Positions 26,823 through 36,964 of a DNA stretch of 64,000 bases are shown here, piece by piece. Numbering within the stretch: position 1 is the stretch's first letter; the number at the start of each line of letters is the position of its first letter. Location: NCBI GenBank assembly GCA_016716605.1, contig JADJWA010000001.1, positions 868,001 to 932,000 on the forward strand, written 5' to 3'. The DNA comes from Flavobacteriales bacterium (GTDB lineage Bacteria > Bacteroidota > Bacteroidia > Flavobacteriales_F > PHOS-HE28). The notes under the pieces were generated by a model. That model searched no databases. It was given only the letters and a program-made list of their open reading frames with translations, and was not told where the DNA came from. The position numbers were made by a program, and so were the translations under genes.

Positions 26823-28145
26823 TCAGCGGCGCGCGCTCAGCGCCATGTGGCGTCCCAGGCGCAGGTCGAAGCCACGACTGCGGCCCCGACCATCACGCTT
26901 CACCACGAAGCCTGCGCGATCACCGGCCACGGCGCGCAACGCGCGATCGGCTGCGGCTTCGGCATCCGTGGCGTCCAAGGGCCGGGTGGGCTCGGCTTCC
27001 AGGGCCAGCAGGCGTTCCCGTACGGCACCGGTGAGCGCTTGCCCCATCGTGGGGACGGCACCATCGATGGGGCGCTGCCCAACCGCATCGGCCTGCGCGA
27101 GCACAGCCGGCTCTTCGGTTCGCGGATTCGGCTCCGGCGCAGGCGCATCTTCATCCGGCACCTGCGCCATCGGTGCATCTTCTGGCTCCGGTGCTGGTGG
27201 CAGCGGCTCCGCGGGTTCAGGGATCAGGGGCGATTCGATGACCTGTCGCTCCTGTGGTTGGTGATGCACAGGTGCACTCGATTCAATGGGTTCCACGATT
27301 GAATCAGAGACCGGAACATCATCGCGCTCATCATGTTGTCCGCTTTCGGGATGCGGTTGCTGAGCCGCTTTCGGAATGGTTGTTCCGCGATGAGCGAAGC
27401 CGGGATCCGCATTGCCTTCGCTGCGTAGCCGCCACCAGCCAAGTCCCAGCAGCAACGCGATGGAGGCGGCCGCAGCCAATCGCCACGCCTTTCCCCAGGC
27501 GCCAATGGCAATCACCTTCGCCGAGCGCTTGAGTCCGGGCTTCCCGCTGAACACGATGGTCTCAGGAGCAATGCGGGTCGCTTTCACTAGGGCCCACTCC
27601 TTCCGAGCCTGCTCGTGTTCCGCGAATAGCTCGTCGAGGGCGCGTTCTTGTTCTGTGCTCAGGTCGCCTTCGAGCCGGGCCACGAGGAAATCGTCCAGAT
27701 CGCCCAAGGTGGGCCGGCCTGCAGGCGGCAAAGCGCGATGGAGCGATCCACGGTTATTGAAGGCAATTGGCTCCGGGGTGATTCGGGCGTGCGCGTATTG
27801 GCGGTCCGTGCGCTGTGCCGTGGGACGGGATCTCAGGAACTCCGTCAGGGCCTGCTCCTGTTCCGGGTTCAAATCCCCTTCATGCCGGGCGATGAGGTGA
27901 TCGTGCAGCGTCAGCGCGTTGACGGAGCCCGTTGGGGGCAACGTGCGTTTGAGGGCATCGCGATCCCTGTCGGGGAACCGAGCGGAATCGGCATCGACCT
28001 TGGGCAATGCCTCATCCGAGGGCCTGAACTGCGGGTGGGCGATCAGGAAGGCTTCGAGCTCGCGCTCCTGTTCGGCCGTCAATTGCCCGTCCAGCTGATC
28101 GAGCAGCCAGGCCTCGTAGTTGTGGGGGCCGAGGCGTTCACTCAT
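26823..28145 (-). CDS. Membrane anti-sigma factor-like protein with three tandem N-terminal repeats
   Basis: The 440-residue protein has three copies of a short helical motif, D-x-L-x-G-x-L-x-x-E-Q-E-x-x-L-x-x-x-L, at about residues 9-38 (LDGQLTAEQERELEAFL), 80-108 (HEGDLNPEQEQALTEFL) and 149-178 (LEGDLSTEQERALDELF), resembling the cytoplasmic domain of anti-sigma factors but without Cys/His zinc ligands. One membrane helix follows (221-240), then a Pro/Glu-rich periplasmic region (260-350) and a basic C-terminal domain. The gene overlaps the ECF sigma gene by 4 bp (ATGA), the strongest argument for an anti-sigma role. Its periplasmic part has no recognised sensor domain. Confidence 0.72.
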   Translation of the reverse strand: MSERLGPHNYEAWLLDQLDGQLTAEQERELEAFLIAHPQFRPSDEALPKVDADSARFPDRDRDALKRTLPPTGSVNALTLHDHLIARHEGDLNPEQEQALTEFLRSRPTAQRTDRQYAHARITPEPIAFNNRGSLHRALPPAGRPTLGDLDDFLVARLEGDLSTEQERALDELFAEHEQARKEWALVKATRIAPETIVFSGKPGLKRSAKVIAIGAWGKAWRLAAAASIALLLGLGWWRLRSEGNADPGFAHRGTTIPKAAQQPHPESGQHDERDDVPVSDSIVEPIESSAPVHHQPQERQVIESPLIPEPAEPLPPAPEPEDAPMAQVPDEDAPAPEPNPRTEEPAVLAQADAVGQRPIDGAVPTMGQALTGAVRERLLALEAEPTRPLDATDAEAAADRALRAVAGDRAGFVVKRDGRGRSRGFDLRLGRHMALSARR

Positions 28146-28627
28146 AGCACCAAGTCGAGTTGGCCGATGTGGTCCTTGAGTGCTGTACGGCCGCGGTAGA
28201 TGTACACTTTCACCTGCGGCAGATTCAACCCGGTGAGCTCCGCGATCTCCTCGTAGGTGTAGCCCTCGAGGTCGCGAAGCAGCACCACGCTGCGCTGGAT
28301 CGGCGGAAGCGCTGCCAGCGCGGCATCGAGCACGGCCTTCAGGTCTGGCTGGGCCATGCTCGTGTGCTGAAGGTCCGCATGGTGCTCTTCCATCCTTCGC
28401 ACGCGACCACCCTTGCGGGTCTCATCGACGATGGCGTGGTGCGCGGTCGTGAACAGATAACTCTTCGCCTTGGCCCCGTCCACCTGATCCACCCTGGCCC
28501 AGAGCCGGGCGAAGCTCTCCTGCACCACATCCTTCGCGTGGTCAGTATCGCGCAGGTGCTTCAAAGCGAAGCGGTACAGGCCATCAGCATGCGCGTCCAC
28601 GGCGGCGTTGAATTCAGCGATGGTCAT
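28142..28627 (-). CDS. ECF RNA polymerase sigma factor
   Basis: A 161-residue sigma-70 family protein of the extracytoplasmic-function group. Region 2 is YRFALKHLRDTDHAKDVVQESFARLW with the DNA-melting segment SYLFTTAHHAIVDETRK. Region 4 is LPPIQRSVVLLRDLEGYTYEEIAELTGLNLPQVKVYIYRGRTAL with a clear helix-turn-helix. It is first in an operon with the overlapping anti-sigma-like gene and is preceded by TGTAAC-N16-CGTCT, the same pattern as before two downstream genes, so it very probably drives its own expression and theirs. Confidence 0.93.
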   Translation of the reverse strand: MTIAEFNAAVDAHADGLYRFALKHLRDTDHAKDVVQESFARLWARVDQVDGAKAKSYLFTTAHHAIVDETRKGGRVRRMEEHHADLQHTSMAQPDLKAVLDAALAALPPIQRSVVLLRDLEGYTYEEIAELTGLNLPQVKVYIYRGRTALKDHIGQLDLVL

Positions 28628-28654
28628 CGGGGAGGGAGCCGGTGCCTGTAGGTG

Positions 28655-28681
28655 AGACGCGCGAAGGCGGATGAAGTTACA
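28655..28681 (-). promoter_or_regulatory. ECF-type autoregulatory promoter TGTAAC-N16-CGTCT upstream of the sigma gene
   Basis: On the minus strand TGTAAC (28676-28681) and CGTCT (28655-28659) are 16 nt apart and the second box ends 27 nt before the sigma ATG at 28627. TGTAAC/CGTC resembles -35/-10 elements generally recognised by ECF sigma factors. Confidence 0.75.
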
Positions 28682-28769
28682 GGTGGGCCTGCGGCATCAC
28701 CGCCGACCTGTTGAAAGCCCTATGCGCCCCTGGAGCAGGCAACGCAATGCACGGTTGACCTTTGCCGCA

Positions 28770-29615
28770 ATGGACGCCTCACTGCACGGAGGGCAGCGCA
28801 CGCGCGGGATCGCTCCCGAACAGCGCGATGATGCGCCCCTGGTGAGCATCGTGACAGTCGTATTCAACGGAGCGGCCACGCTGGAGCGCACCATCCAGAG
28901 CGTGTTGGCGCAATCGTACCCGAACATCGAGTACATCATCGTCGATGGCGGGAGCACCGATGGCACGCTGGAGATCATTCGCCGCTATGAGGACCGGCTT
29001 TCCTATTGGGAGAGCGCGCGTGACAAGGGCATCTACGACGGCATGAACAAGGGTGTGGCGCTCTGCACCGGCGAATGGGTGGGGCTGATCAATGCGGATG
29101 ACTGGTACGCGCCGCATAGCGTGGAGCGCGCCATGGGCGCGGTGCGCGGCAAGAGCGGCATCAACATCGTGCATGGCGACATCTGGCTCGAGTACCCTAA
29201 TGGGCACAGCAAGGTGAAGCGGGCACGCCTGAACGGATTCCTGCTGAAGTATTGGGAGATGGTGCTCAATCATCCTTCGTTCTTCGTTCGGCGCAGCTAC
29301 TATGCCACGCATCCGTTCGACATCTCCATCAAGGTGAGCGGCGACCACAAGTGGACGGTTGACGCGTGGATGGAAACGCCGCGGCAGTTCCTCTACCTCG
29401 CCGAGCCGCTGGCGCATTTCACGGCGGGCGGCGCCAGCATGCGCGTGCCCTTGGGCAGGATGCTGCGCGAAGGACGCTTGGTGAGCCGCGCCATTGGCCA
29501 TGGGCCCTTCGGCGTGGCGCTGAGCCAGCTGGTGAGGCTCGCGCTCTATGTGCCTCAAGGGCTCAAGCTGCTCTTCAACCAGCACGTCTCACCTTTGGCG
29601 GGCAAGCAGCAGTGA
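28770..29615 (+). CDS. Family 2 glycosyltransferase
   Basis: A 281-residue cytoplasmic GT-A enzyme that would add a sugar from a nucleotide-sugar donor to a surface-glycan precursor. It has the family 2 start LVSIVTVVFNGAATLERTIQSVL, the nucleotide-binding strand IIVDGGSTDGTLEII, the WcaA-like segment SARDKGIYDGMNKGVALCTGEW, and the metal motif NADDWY. The C-terminal 60 residues are hydrophobic/basic, suggesting membrane association. ATG 28770 is chosen over an upstream in-frame ATG at 28671 because the extension is Arg-rich and non-homologous-looking and would overlap the divergent sigma promoter. The stop overlaps the acyltransferase start by one base (TGATG). Confidence 0.88.
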   Translation: MDASLHGGQRTRGIAPEQRDDAPLVSIVTVVFNGAATLERTIQSVLAQSYPNIEYIIVDGGSTDGTLEIIRRYEDRLSYWESARDKGIYDGMNKGVALCTGEWVGLINADDWYAPHSVERAMGAVRGKSGINIVHGDIWLEYPNGHSKVKRARLNGFLLKYWEMVLNHPSFFVRRSYYATHPFDISIKVSGDHKWTVDAWMETPRQFLYLAEPLAHFTAGGASMRVPLGRMLREGRLVSRAIGHGPFGVALSQLVRLALYVPQGLKLLFNQHVSPLAGKQQ

Positions 29616-30118
29616 TGGCCAGCGCGTGGAACATCTTCCAGGACTGGGCGGCCGGCAAGGGCAACCCCAAGAGCCGGCTGGTGATGCTGCTGTTCCGCAT
29701 CGCGCACCTGCTGCGCCAGAGCCCCTTCACGTTCATCCTCTTCCTGCCCTACTTCATATCGTACCGCATCGGCGTGGAGTGGTTCCTGTGCATCGAGCTG
29801 CCTTGGAAGACGCGCATCGGACCGGGCTTCCGCATAGAGCATGGCCAAGCGCTGGTGGTGAACGACGGCACCGTATTCGGCGCGAATTGCATCGTGCGCA
29901 ACAGCTGCACCATCGGCAACAAGCAACTGAAGGACGGCAGCTACAGCCGTGCGCCCCGCTTCGGCGACCGTGTGGACATCGGTGCCAATGCCGTGATCAT
30001 CGGGCCCATCACCATCGGCGATGATGTGGCCATCGGAGCGGGCGCGGTGGTGGTGAAGGACGTGCCCGCAAAATGCGCTTCAATCGGGAACCCAGCGCGC
30101 AATGTGCCGCGGGGCTGA
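29615..30118 (+). CDS. Hexapeptide-repeat acyltransferase (serine acetyltransferase/WcaB-like)
   Basis: A 167-residue left-handed beta-helix protein. An N-terminal helical part (SRLVMLLFRIAHLLRQ, then YRIGVEWFLCIELPWKTRIGPGFRIEHGQALVVNDGTVFG) matches the serine acetyltransferase/WcaB pattern. Hexapeptide turns follow (IGANAVIIGPITIGDDVAIGAGAVVVKDVP) and the family end ASIGNPARNV. The His in RIEHGQ corresponds to the catalytic His region. Coupling to a glycosyltransferase (one-base overlap) argues for acetylation of a surface sugar, not cysteine synthesis. It ends one base before the convergent lepA gene. Confidence 0.82.
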   Translation: MASAWNIFQDWAAGKGNPKSRLVMLLFRIAHLLRQSPFTFILFLPYFISYRIGVEWFLCIELPWKTRIGPGFRIEHGQALVVNDGTVFGANCIVRNSCTIGNKQLKDGSYSRAPRFGDRVDIGANAVIIGPITIGDDVAIGAGAVVVKDVPAKCASIGNPARNVPRG

Positions 30119-30119
30119 T

Positions 30120-31907
<1,788 letters not shown>

Positions 31908-31939
31908 GATTCGGGCGCGACGGGTCGTTCTTCGGCGCG

Positions 31940-31947
31940 CGAATGTA
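31940..31947 (-). promoter_or_regulatory. -7-like box TACATTCG upstream of lepA
   Basis: On the minus strand TACATTCG ends 32 nt before the lepA ATG at 31907, the same variant seen before other minus-strand housekeeping genes here. Confidence 0.42.
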
Positions 31948-32064
31948 TCCCAAGGCCTTGCGCGATGAGGGCAAGGCGTTACCTTGGTAGGCTCCAATCC
32001 GAAGACAGGCAACCATTGCGTGGTTCGGCCATCCTCAATCAGCAACCCCTTACCTCCGCTCCGC

Positions 32065-32559
32065 ATGGCATACGGCAACCCCATTCGACCCCTTACCCTC
32101 TTGGCGCTGGCGCTCGGCTGCAGTGCCATGGCCCAGAATGGCAATGAAGACCACCCGGGCCTGATCCAGGTTGAGGCCGATCGGCCCGGTCTGGGATCCG
32201 CGCCATCCAATGGCATGTCCGGTGACGCCCAGTTAAGCGGCCTCGACACACCCTCTGACCTGGCCATGAAACCCCTCGGCTTAATGGCTGCCACAGCATT
32301 CACGCCCGATGGCGACGGGCTGAATGACAAGTTCTTCCCCTTCTTTATGGGCATGAACCTGAGCCTCAGCCGTTTTCAGGTCTTCGACCGATGGGGGCGC
32401 AGCCTGTTCATGAGCACTTCTGGCGAAGGTTGGGATGGGGCCTTCGGCGTTGGGGGGGCCGCCATGCCGATGGGGGTATATGTCTGGCGCCTTGAGGCTT
32501 GGCCGAACGGCTCACAGGACAAATTGGACCTTTCCGGCTCGGTGACCCTGATCCGTTAG
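32065..32559 (+). CDS. Small secreted protein consisting of a T9SS type B (gliding motility-associated) sorting domain
   Basis: The 164-residue protein has a signal peptide (MAYGNPIRPLTLLALALGCSAMA, mature Gln), a 50-residue linker without recognised domain, and from about residue 74 a complete gliding-associated C-terminal domain: ATAFTPDGDGLNDKFFPF, FQVFDRWGRSLFMSTS, GWDGAF, GVYVWRLEAW, and the closing strand DLSGSVTLIR. The domain normally addresses large proteins to the T9SS; here there is almost no cargo. ATG 32065 is chosen because it begins the signal peptide. An ECF-like sigma gene follows 87 bp downstream. Confidence 0.8.
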   Translation: MAYGNPIRPLTLLALALGCSAMAQNGNEDHPGLIQVEADRPGLGSAPSNGMSGDAQLSGLDTPSDLAMKPLGLMAATAFTPDGDGLNDKFFPFFMGMNLSLSRFQVFDRWGRSLFMSTSGEGWDGAFGVGGAAMPMGVYVWRLEAWPNGSQDKLDLSGSVTLIR

Positions 32560-32646
32560 GGCCGCATCTCCGCTGTGGGGAGTAGTTTAGAGGGCCGGGC
32601 GAGGCAACCAAAAGAGCCACGGCCGCATCATCTAGCACGGATTGCC

Positions 32647-33204
32647 ATGACCGATGAAGAACTCGTTTCCGGGTGCATCCATGGCGAGCCCATCGCGCAG
32701 AAGGCCCTCTATAAGGCCTATGCCAGGAAGATGATGAGCATTTGCATGCGTTACGCCGGGAATCGGGAACAGGCCCAGGACATGCTCCAGGACGGCTTCG
32801 TGAAGGTGTTCCAGAAGATCGATCACTACCGGGGCGACGGCCCCTTGGGTGGCTGGATCGCGCGGACCATGGTGAATACGGCCCTCGACCACATCCGCCG
32901 CAGCAAGCCTTACGACCACAGCGTTGACCTCACCGAGGCCGAGCACCTGCACCAAGCTGACGAGCAAGTGCTCACCACCATGAGCACGGATGAGCTCATG
33001 GATCTCATCCAAGCGCTGCCTCCCGGCTACCGCACGGTCTTCAACCTGTTCGCAATCGAGGGCTTCGCCCACAAGGAAATCGCCGAGCAGCTCGGCATCT
33101 CCGAGAACACGAGCAAATCGCAATTCATGAAAGCGCGGGCCTACCTGCGCAAGCTGCTGCCCAAAGAAGTGGGCGCGCCTTACGCCAACGACCATGAAGA
33201 ATAG
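32647..33204 (+). CDS. ECF-type RNA polymerase sigma factor
   Basis: The 185-residue sigma-70 family protein contains region 2 (LYKAYARKMMSICMRYAGNREQAQDMLQDGFVKVFQKIDHY, then GGWIARTMVNTALDHIRR) and region 4 (ALPPGYRTVFNLFAIEGFAHKEIAEQLGISENTSKSQFMKARAYLRKLL). It is of the type found in Bacteroidota beside gliding/T9SS genes. ATG 32647 (MTDEELV) is preferred to an in-frame start 72 bp upstream. The 3' end overlaps the next gene by 11 bp, so sigma and the membrane protein are made together. Confidence 0.92.
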   Translation: MTDEELVSGCIHGEPIAQKALYKAYARKMMSICMRYAGNREQAQDMLQDGFVKVFQKIDHYRGDGPLGGWIARTMVNTALDHIRRSKPYDHSVDLTEAEHLHQADEQVLTTMSTDELMDLIQALPPGYRTVFNLFAIEGFAHKEIAEQLGISENTSKSQFMKARAYLRKLLPKEVGAPYANDHEE

Positions 33205-34186
33205 CCTGAACGACCTCCTGCGCGAGCGCTTCCAGGGCCATGAGGCTCCGGTTGATCCCGGCACTTGGGCCGTAATCGAGGCCAAGCTGCTTACAGCGGC
33301 TCCTGCAAGCGACCCTGTTAACGACCTGTTCCGCGAGCGTTTCCAAGGCCACGAGAGCGCTGTTGACCCGAGCGCTTGGAGCGGAATCAGCAACCGGCTC
33401 GGGCACCCAGTGTCGGGTGCGGGATGGTCCGGCCTATACGGATGGATGGCTGCGGGTGTGGCGGGCGTGGTGGCCATAGGTGCACTGGTGATGACCCTTG
33501 GCGGCAAGCCCGTTGAAACCGCCGTAGCGGCTCCCGTGGAAACCGACGAGTTGCCTGAACCCGTAGCGGTGGCCGAGGTCGGCATTGTTAGCCAGCAAGT
33601 CGACGCCAAGGTCCTTGAGCCTGCGGTCCCAAAGGTTCGCCAAGCAGCGCCGAAGGCTATTCCATCGCCCCAGGATGAACATGTGACTACGGTTCCGAAG
33701 GTCACTGAACCCTTGGCTCAAGCTCCGGAAGAGGCCGTTGTGGTGGACCGGATCATCGAGGACCTCACCGTGCGCACCATGCTCGATGTGCTGACCAGTG
33801 ATGAAAGACCGGACCCGAAGACCTCCACTAATGACCAATCATTGGATGGGGATGAGCGCGGAGACCGTTATGAGCAGGAAGTGGTAGCCCCGATTGTCGA
33901 AGAGTCCATCAAGCTCTTCATGCCCAACACCTTCACCCCGAATGGCGACGGCATCAACGACACTTATCGGATCCTGCCCCGAACGGGTTTCGAACGCGTC
34001 GTGGTGCGGGTCTACTCCATGAAGAACAACCAGCTCGTTTTCAGCTCAACCAGCATCGACGAAGAGTGGCAGGGCCTGAATTGCGACGACGGCATGTACC
34101 TGGTGGCCGTTGAAGCCCAGCTGCCCGATGGCCACGTGCTAGCCGATGGCAAGGTGGTGTGGCTGAACCGAATCGGCACCAATTGA
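33194..34186 (+). CDS. Membrane anti-sigma-like protein ending in a T9SS type B-like domain
   Basis: A 330-residue protein without a signal peptide. Residues 5-28 and 43-66 are a near-perfect duplication (NDLLRERFQGHEAPVDPGTW and NDLFRERFQGHESAVDPSAW) of the short cytoplasmic segment seen in Bacteroidota anti-sigma-like proteins. A membrane helix follows (about 82-103). Residues 105-238 are a Val/Pro/Glu-rich linker, and 240-330 form a gliding-associated domain (LFMPNTFTPNGDGINDTYRI, VVRVYSMKNNQLVFSS, GLNCDDGMYLVAVEA). Topology would place that domain in the periplasm while the repeats face the cytoplasmic sigma factor encoded by the overlapping gene. The domain is degenerate at the end (KVVWLNRIGTN), so it may sense instead of being secreted. 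Confidence 0.8.
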   Translation: MKNSLNDLLRERFQGHEAPVDPGTWAVIEAKLLTAAPASDPVNDLFRERFQGHESAVDPSAWSGISNRLGHPVSGAGWSGLYGWMAAGVAGVVAIGALVMTLGGKPVETAVAAPVETDELPEPVAVAEVGIVSQQVDAKVLEPAVPKVRQAAPKAIPSPQDEHVTTVPKVTEPLAQAPEEAVVVDRIIEDLTVRTMLDVLTSDERPDPKTSTNDQSLDGDERGDRYEQEVVAPIVEESIKLFMPNTFTPNGDGINDTYRILPRTGFERVVVRVYSMKNNQLVFSSTSIDEEWQGLNCDDGMYLVAVEAQLPDGHVLADGKVVWLNRIGTN

Positions 34187-34249
34187 GGCTCAGCGGGATG
34201 CGCTGTGTAAGTTTGCCGGCCCTCCGTGGTGAAGGCTGAATCCCAGCTC

Positions 34250-36964
34250 ATGAAAATGATGAAGCCCTACGTCTTTGCCTGCGCCTCCATGGTGCTCACC
34301 ATCAGCACCACTGCACAGGCACCGGTGCTGATGAGCGAGGCGGATTACCAAGCGGCCAAGACCAGCGGTTCGCTTGCACCGGGCGCCGTGCCGTTCACGC
34401 CGCCCGCAGAAACAGACCTGCTGCCGCCGGGTGGTCCGGAGCGCGGTGGCGGGAGCGATGATTGCGAGTGCTGGATTGAGCCCGATGCCTCCTACACCTT
34501 GGCCATGGCGCCGAACGACGACGGCTCCACTGCCAACCTGCCGCTCGGCTTCACTTTCGACCTCTACGGCGACACCTACACGTCGTGCTTCATCAACAAC
34601 AACGGGAACATCTCGTTCCTGCAAGCCTTTGGGACATTCAGCGCAACGGCCTTCCCCAATGCGAACAACCGCATGGTGGCTCCCTTCTGGGCCGATGTGG
34701 ATACCCGGGGGAACGGCGGTCAGGTCTGGTACAAGATCACCCCGACGGCCATGTATGTGAACTGGGTGGGCGTGGGTTACTTCAACCAGCAAACCGATAA
34801 GCGCAACTGGTTTCAGGTGATCATCACCGATGGCAATGATCCGGTGATCGGCATCGGGAAGAACGTGAGCTTCTGCTACAAGGACATGCAGTGGACCACG
34901 GGCAGCGCTTCTCAGGGCGTCGGTGGATTCGGTGGCATACCTGCAACCGTTGGCGCCAACCGGGGCAATGGCACCGACTTCATCCAGTTCGGGCGATTCG
35001 ATCAAGCAGGCATCGCCTACGACGGGCCCTTCGGGAATCCGGATGGTGTGAGCTGGCTCGACTTCAAGAACTTCGTGTTCACCACGGTGACCAGCACGCA
35101 GAACATCCCCCCCATCGCTGCTGGCCTTTATCTCTGCGATACCCTGCGCGCCTGCGTGGGACAGACCGCGGATCTGGAGCTCACCTTCCTCTCCCCCGAG
35201 AACAACCAGACCACGGTGGCCACATCAAGCGCGCCCACCATCAGCACTTGGACCGAGATCGCCAACACCAGCGGGATCGTGGCGTCTGTGACCGGGCAAT
35301 TCACGCCAACGGCAGGAGAGATCGGCTTCCACACGGTCACCTTCACGGGCACAGATGATGGCGCGCCGAACCTCAGCTCCATCATCAACATCGTGATCGA
35401 GGTGACCCCGGCCCCGTCGGGCCCGCCATTGATCACCGGGCCCTCGGCCATCTGCGCCGGGCAGAGCACAACGCTCACGGCCACTGGGCCATTCTCAAAC
35501 TTCGTTTGGAGCAATGGCCAGAGCGGCCCTTCGATCACGGTGAACCAGCCCGGCACCTTCACGGTCACGGGCGGTACCGGCCTTTGCCAGCTCACCTCCC
35601 CGCCGTTCAGCGTCTCCCTCGTGAATGCTCCTGAGCTCACCATAGCTGGACCTGGGCTCTATTGCGGCGAGCCGCTTCCCGACCTCACGGCCTCCTTCGG
35701 CTATGACAGCCTTCTTTGGAGCACCGGTGAGACTGACCAGACCATCTTCGTTCCGGGAGGCACCTATACCGTTACCGGTTATTACCAAGGCTGCGTGAAT
35801 GTGTCCGCACCCTTCACCGTGGTGGAACAGGATCCCGGCCCGCCCGTGATCAATGGAGCGCTGCAATACTGCGAAGGGGCGAACACGGCCTTGAGCGTTG
35901 ACGGCTCGCTCTACGACCTGATCCAATGGAGCACCGGATCCTTCGATGAGACGATCACGGTGACCGAAGGCGACTACAGCATCACGGCGCAATTCCTCAA
36001 CTGCGTGTATGAGTCGCAGGTGACGGTGGACGAGATCGTGCTGCCCCCGGTCTCGATCACGGGACCAGCGCAGCTCTGCGAAGGAGGCATCGTGAACATC
36101 AGCGCAACGCCGGGCTTCGACAACTATACCTGGAACAACAATGCCGTAGGGCAGAGCATCAGCGTGCAGGCGGGCACATACTTCGTTGCCGCGAGCATCG
36201 GGCCATGCACCACCTTCTCCAACACCTTCACCGTGACACAGGTGCCCAATCCCGCACCCGTGATCACCGGCCCCAACTTCAGCTGCGGCGGAACACCCGT
36301 GCTGCTCACCACCACGCAACCGTTCAGCAGCTACAATTGGAGCACGGGCAGCACGTCCAGCACCACGCAGAGCGGGAGCGGCGCGGTAACCGTGACCGTG
36401 ACTGATGCCAACGGCTGCACAGGTACCAGCGCCCCCTTCAACGTGACGGTGGCGAACGACCCGACCGCCGACTTCGGCACCAGCCCCGAATCGCCGCAGC
36501 CCACTGGCACCACCGTTCAATTCACCGACCTGAGCAACGGCCAGGGAAGCGCCATCACCGATTGGCAATGGACCTTCGACCCCAATGGCAACAGCAGCGA
36601 TGAGCAATCGCCTGAATGGACCTACAGCGAGCCGGGGCAATACTGGGTCACGCTCATCGTCACCAACGCCTTCGGCTGCATCGACACCGTCAGCCAGCGC
36701 TACGACATCTACCCGCCCGACATCACCATCCCCAACGTGATTTCGCCCAATGGCGATCGGAGCAACGACTTCTTCGTGATCGAGAACATCGAGTTCTGGG
36801 TGAACAACCTCACGGTGTTCAATCGCTGGGGCCAAAAAGTGTACGAAGCGACCAACTACCGGAATACGTGGAAGGCCGACGATCTGCCTGATGGAACCTA
36901 CTACTATGTGCTCACCTTGCAGGACAAGTCGGAATACACCGGCCATGTGACCGTATTACGATGA
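34250..36964 (+). CDS. Large surface protein: NIDO-like domain, Ig-like repeats, PKD, T9SS type B sorting domain
   Basis: The 904-residue exported protein has a signal peptide (MKMMKPYVFACASMVLTISTTA, mature Gln). Next comes a nidogen-like domain at about 75-290 (LPLGFTFDLYGDTYTSCFIN, NRMVAPFWADVDTRG, MYVNWVGVGYF, DFIQFGRFD). A run of Ig-like units follows, each with a 'P-x-I-x-G-P-x-x-x-C-x-G' start and 'W-S-T/N-G' core (about 390-730), then a PKD domain (about 740-820). Residues 824-904 are the type B sorting domain (ITIPNVISPNGDRSNDFFVI, LTVFNRWGQKVYEA, DGTYYYVLTL, HVTVLR). It is predicted to be cell-surface or released through the T9SS, perhaps adhesive. ATG 34250 starts the signal peptide; an upstream GTG is unlikely. 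The stop overlaps the next gene by 4 bp (ATGA). Confidence 0.87.
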   Translation: MKMMKPYVFACASMVLTISTTAQAPVLMSEADYQAAKTSGSLAPGAVPFTPPAETDLLPPGGPERGGGSDDCECWIEPDASYTLAMAPNDDGSTANLPLGFTFDLYGDTYTSCFINNNGNISFLQAFGTFSATAFPNANNRMVAPFWADVDTRGNGGQVWYKITPTAMYVNWVGVGYFNQQTDKRNWFQVIITDGNDPVIGIGKNVSFCYKDMQWTTGSASQGVGGFGGIPATVGANRGNGTDFIQFGRFDQAGIAYDGPFGNPDGVSWLDFKNFVFTTVTSTQNIPPIAAGLYLCDTLRACVGQTADLELTFLSPENNQTTVATSSAPTISTWTEIANTSGIVASVTGQFTPTAGEIGFHTVTFTGTDDGAPNLSSIINIVIEVTPAPSGPPLITGPSAICAGQSTTLTATGPFSNFVWSNGQSGPSITVNQPGTFTVTGGTGLCQLTSPPFSVSLVNAPELTIAGPGLYCGEPLPDLTASFGYDSLLWSTGETDQTIFVPGGTYTVTGYYQGCVNVSAPFTVVEQDPGPPVINGALQYCEGANTALSVDGSLYDLIQWSTGSFDETITVTEGDYSITAQFLNCVYESQVTVDEIVLPPVSITGPAQLCEGGIVNISATPGFDNYTWNNNAVGQSISVQAGTYFVAASIGPCTTFSNTFTVTQVPNPAPVITGPNFSCGGTPVLLTTTQPFSSYNWSTGSTSSTTQSGSGAVTVTVTDANGCTGTSAPFNVTVANDPTADFGTSPESPQPTGTTVQFTDLSNGQGSAITDWQWTFDPNGNSSDEQSPEWTYSEPGQYWVTLIVTNAFGCIDTVSQRYDIYPPDITIPNVISPNGDRSNDFFVIENIEFWVNNLTVFNRWGQKVYEATNYRNTWKADDLPDGTYYYVLTLQDKSEYTGHVTVLR

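Noticed and set aside
31908..32354. Upstream 149-codon extension of lepA on the minus strand.
   Set aside because: It overlaps a divergent gene with a signal peptide and sorting domain, and LepA proteins begin at MDHIRNF.
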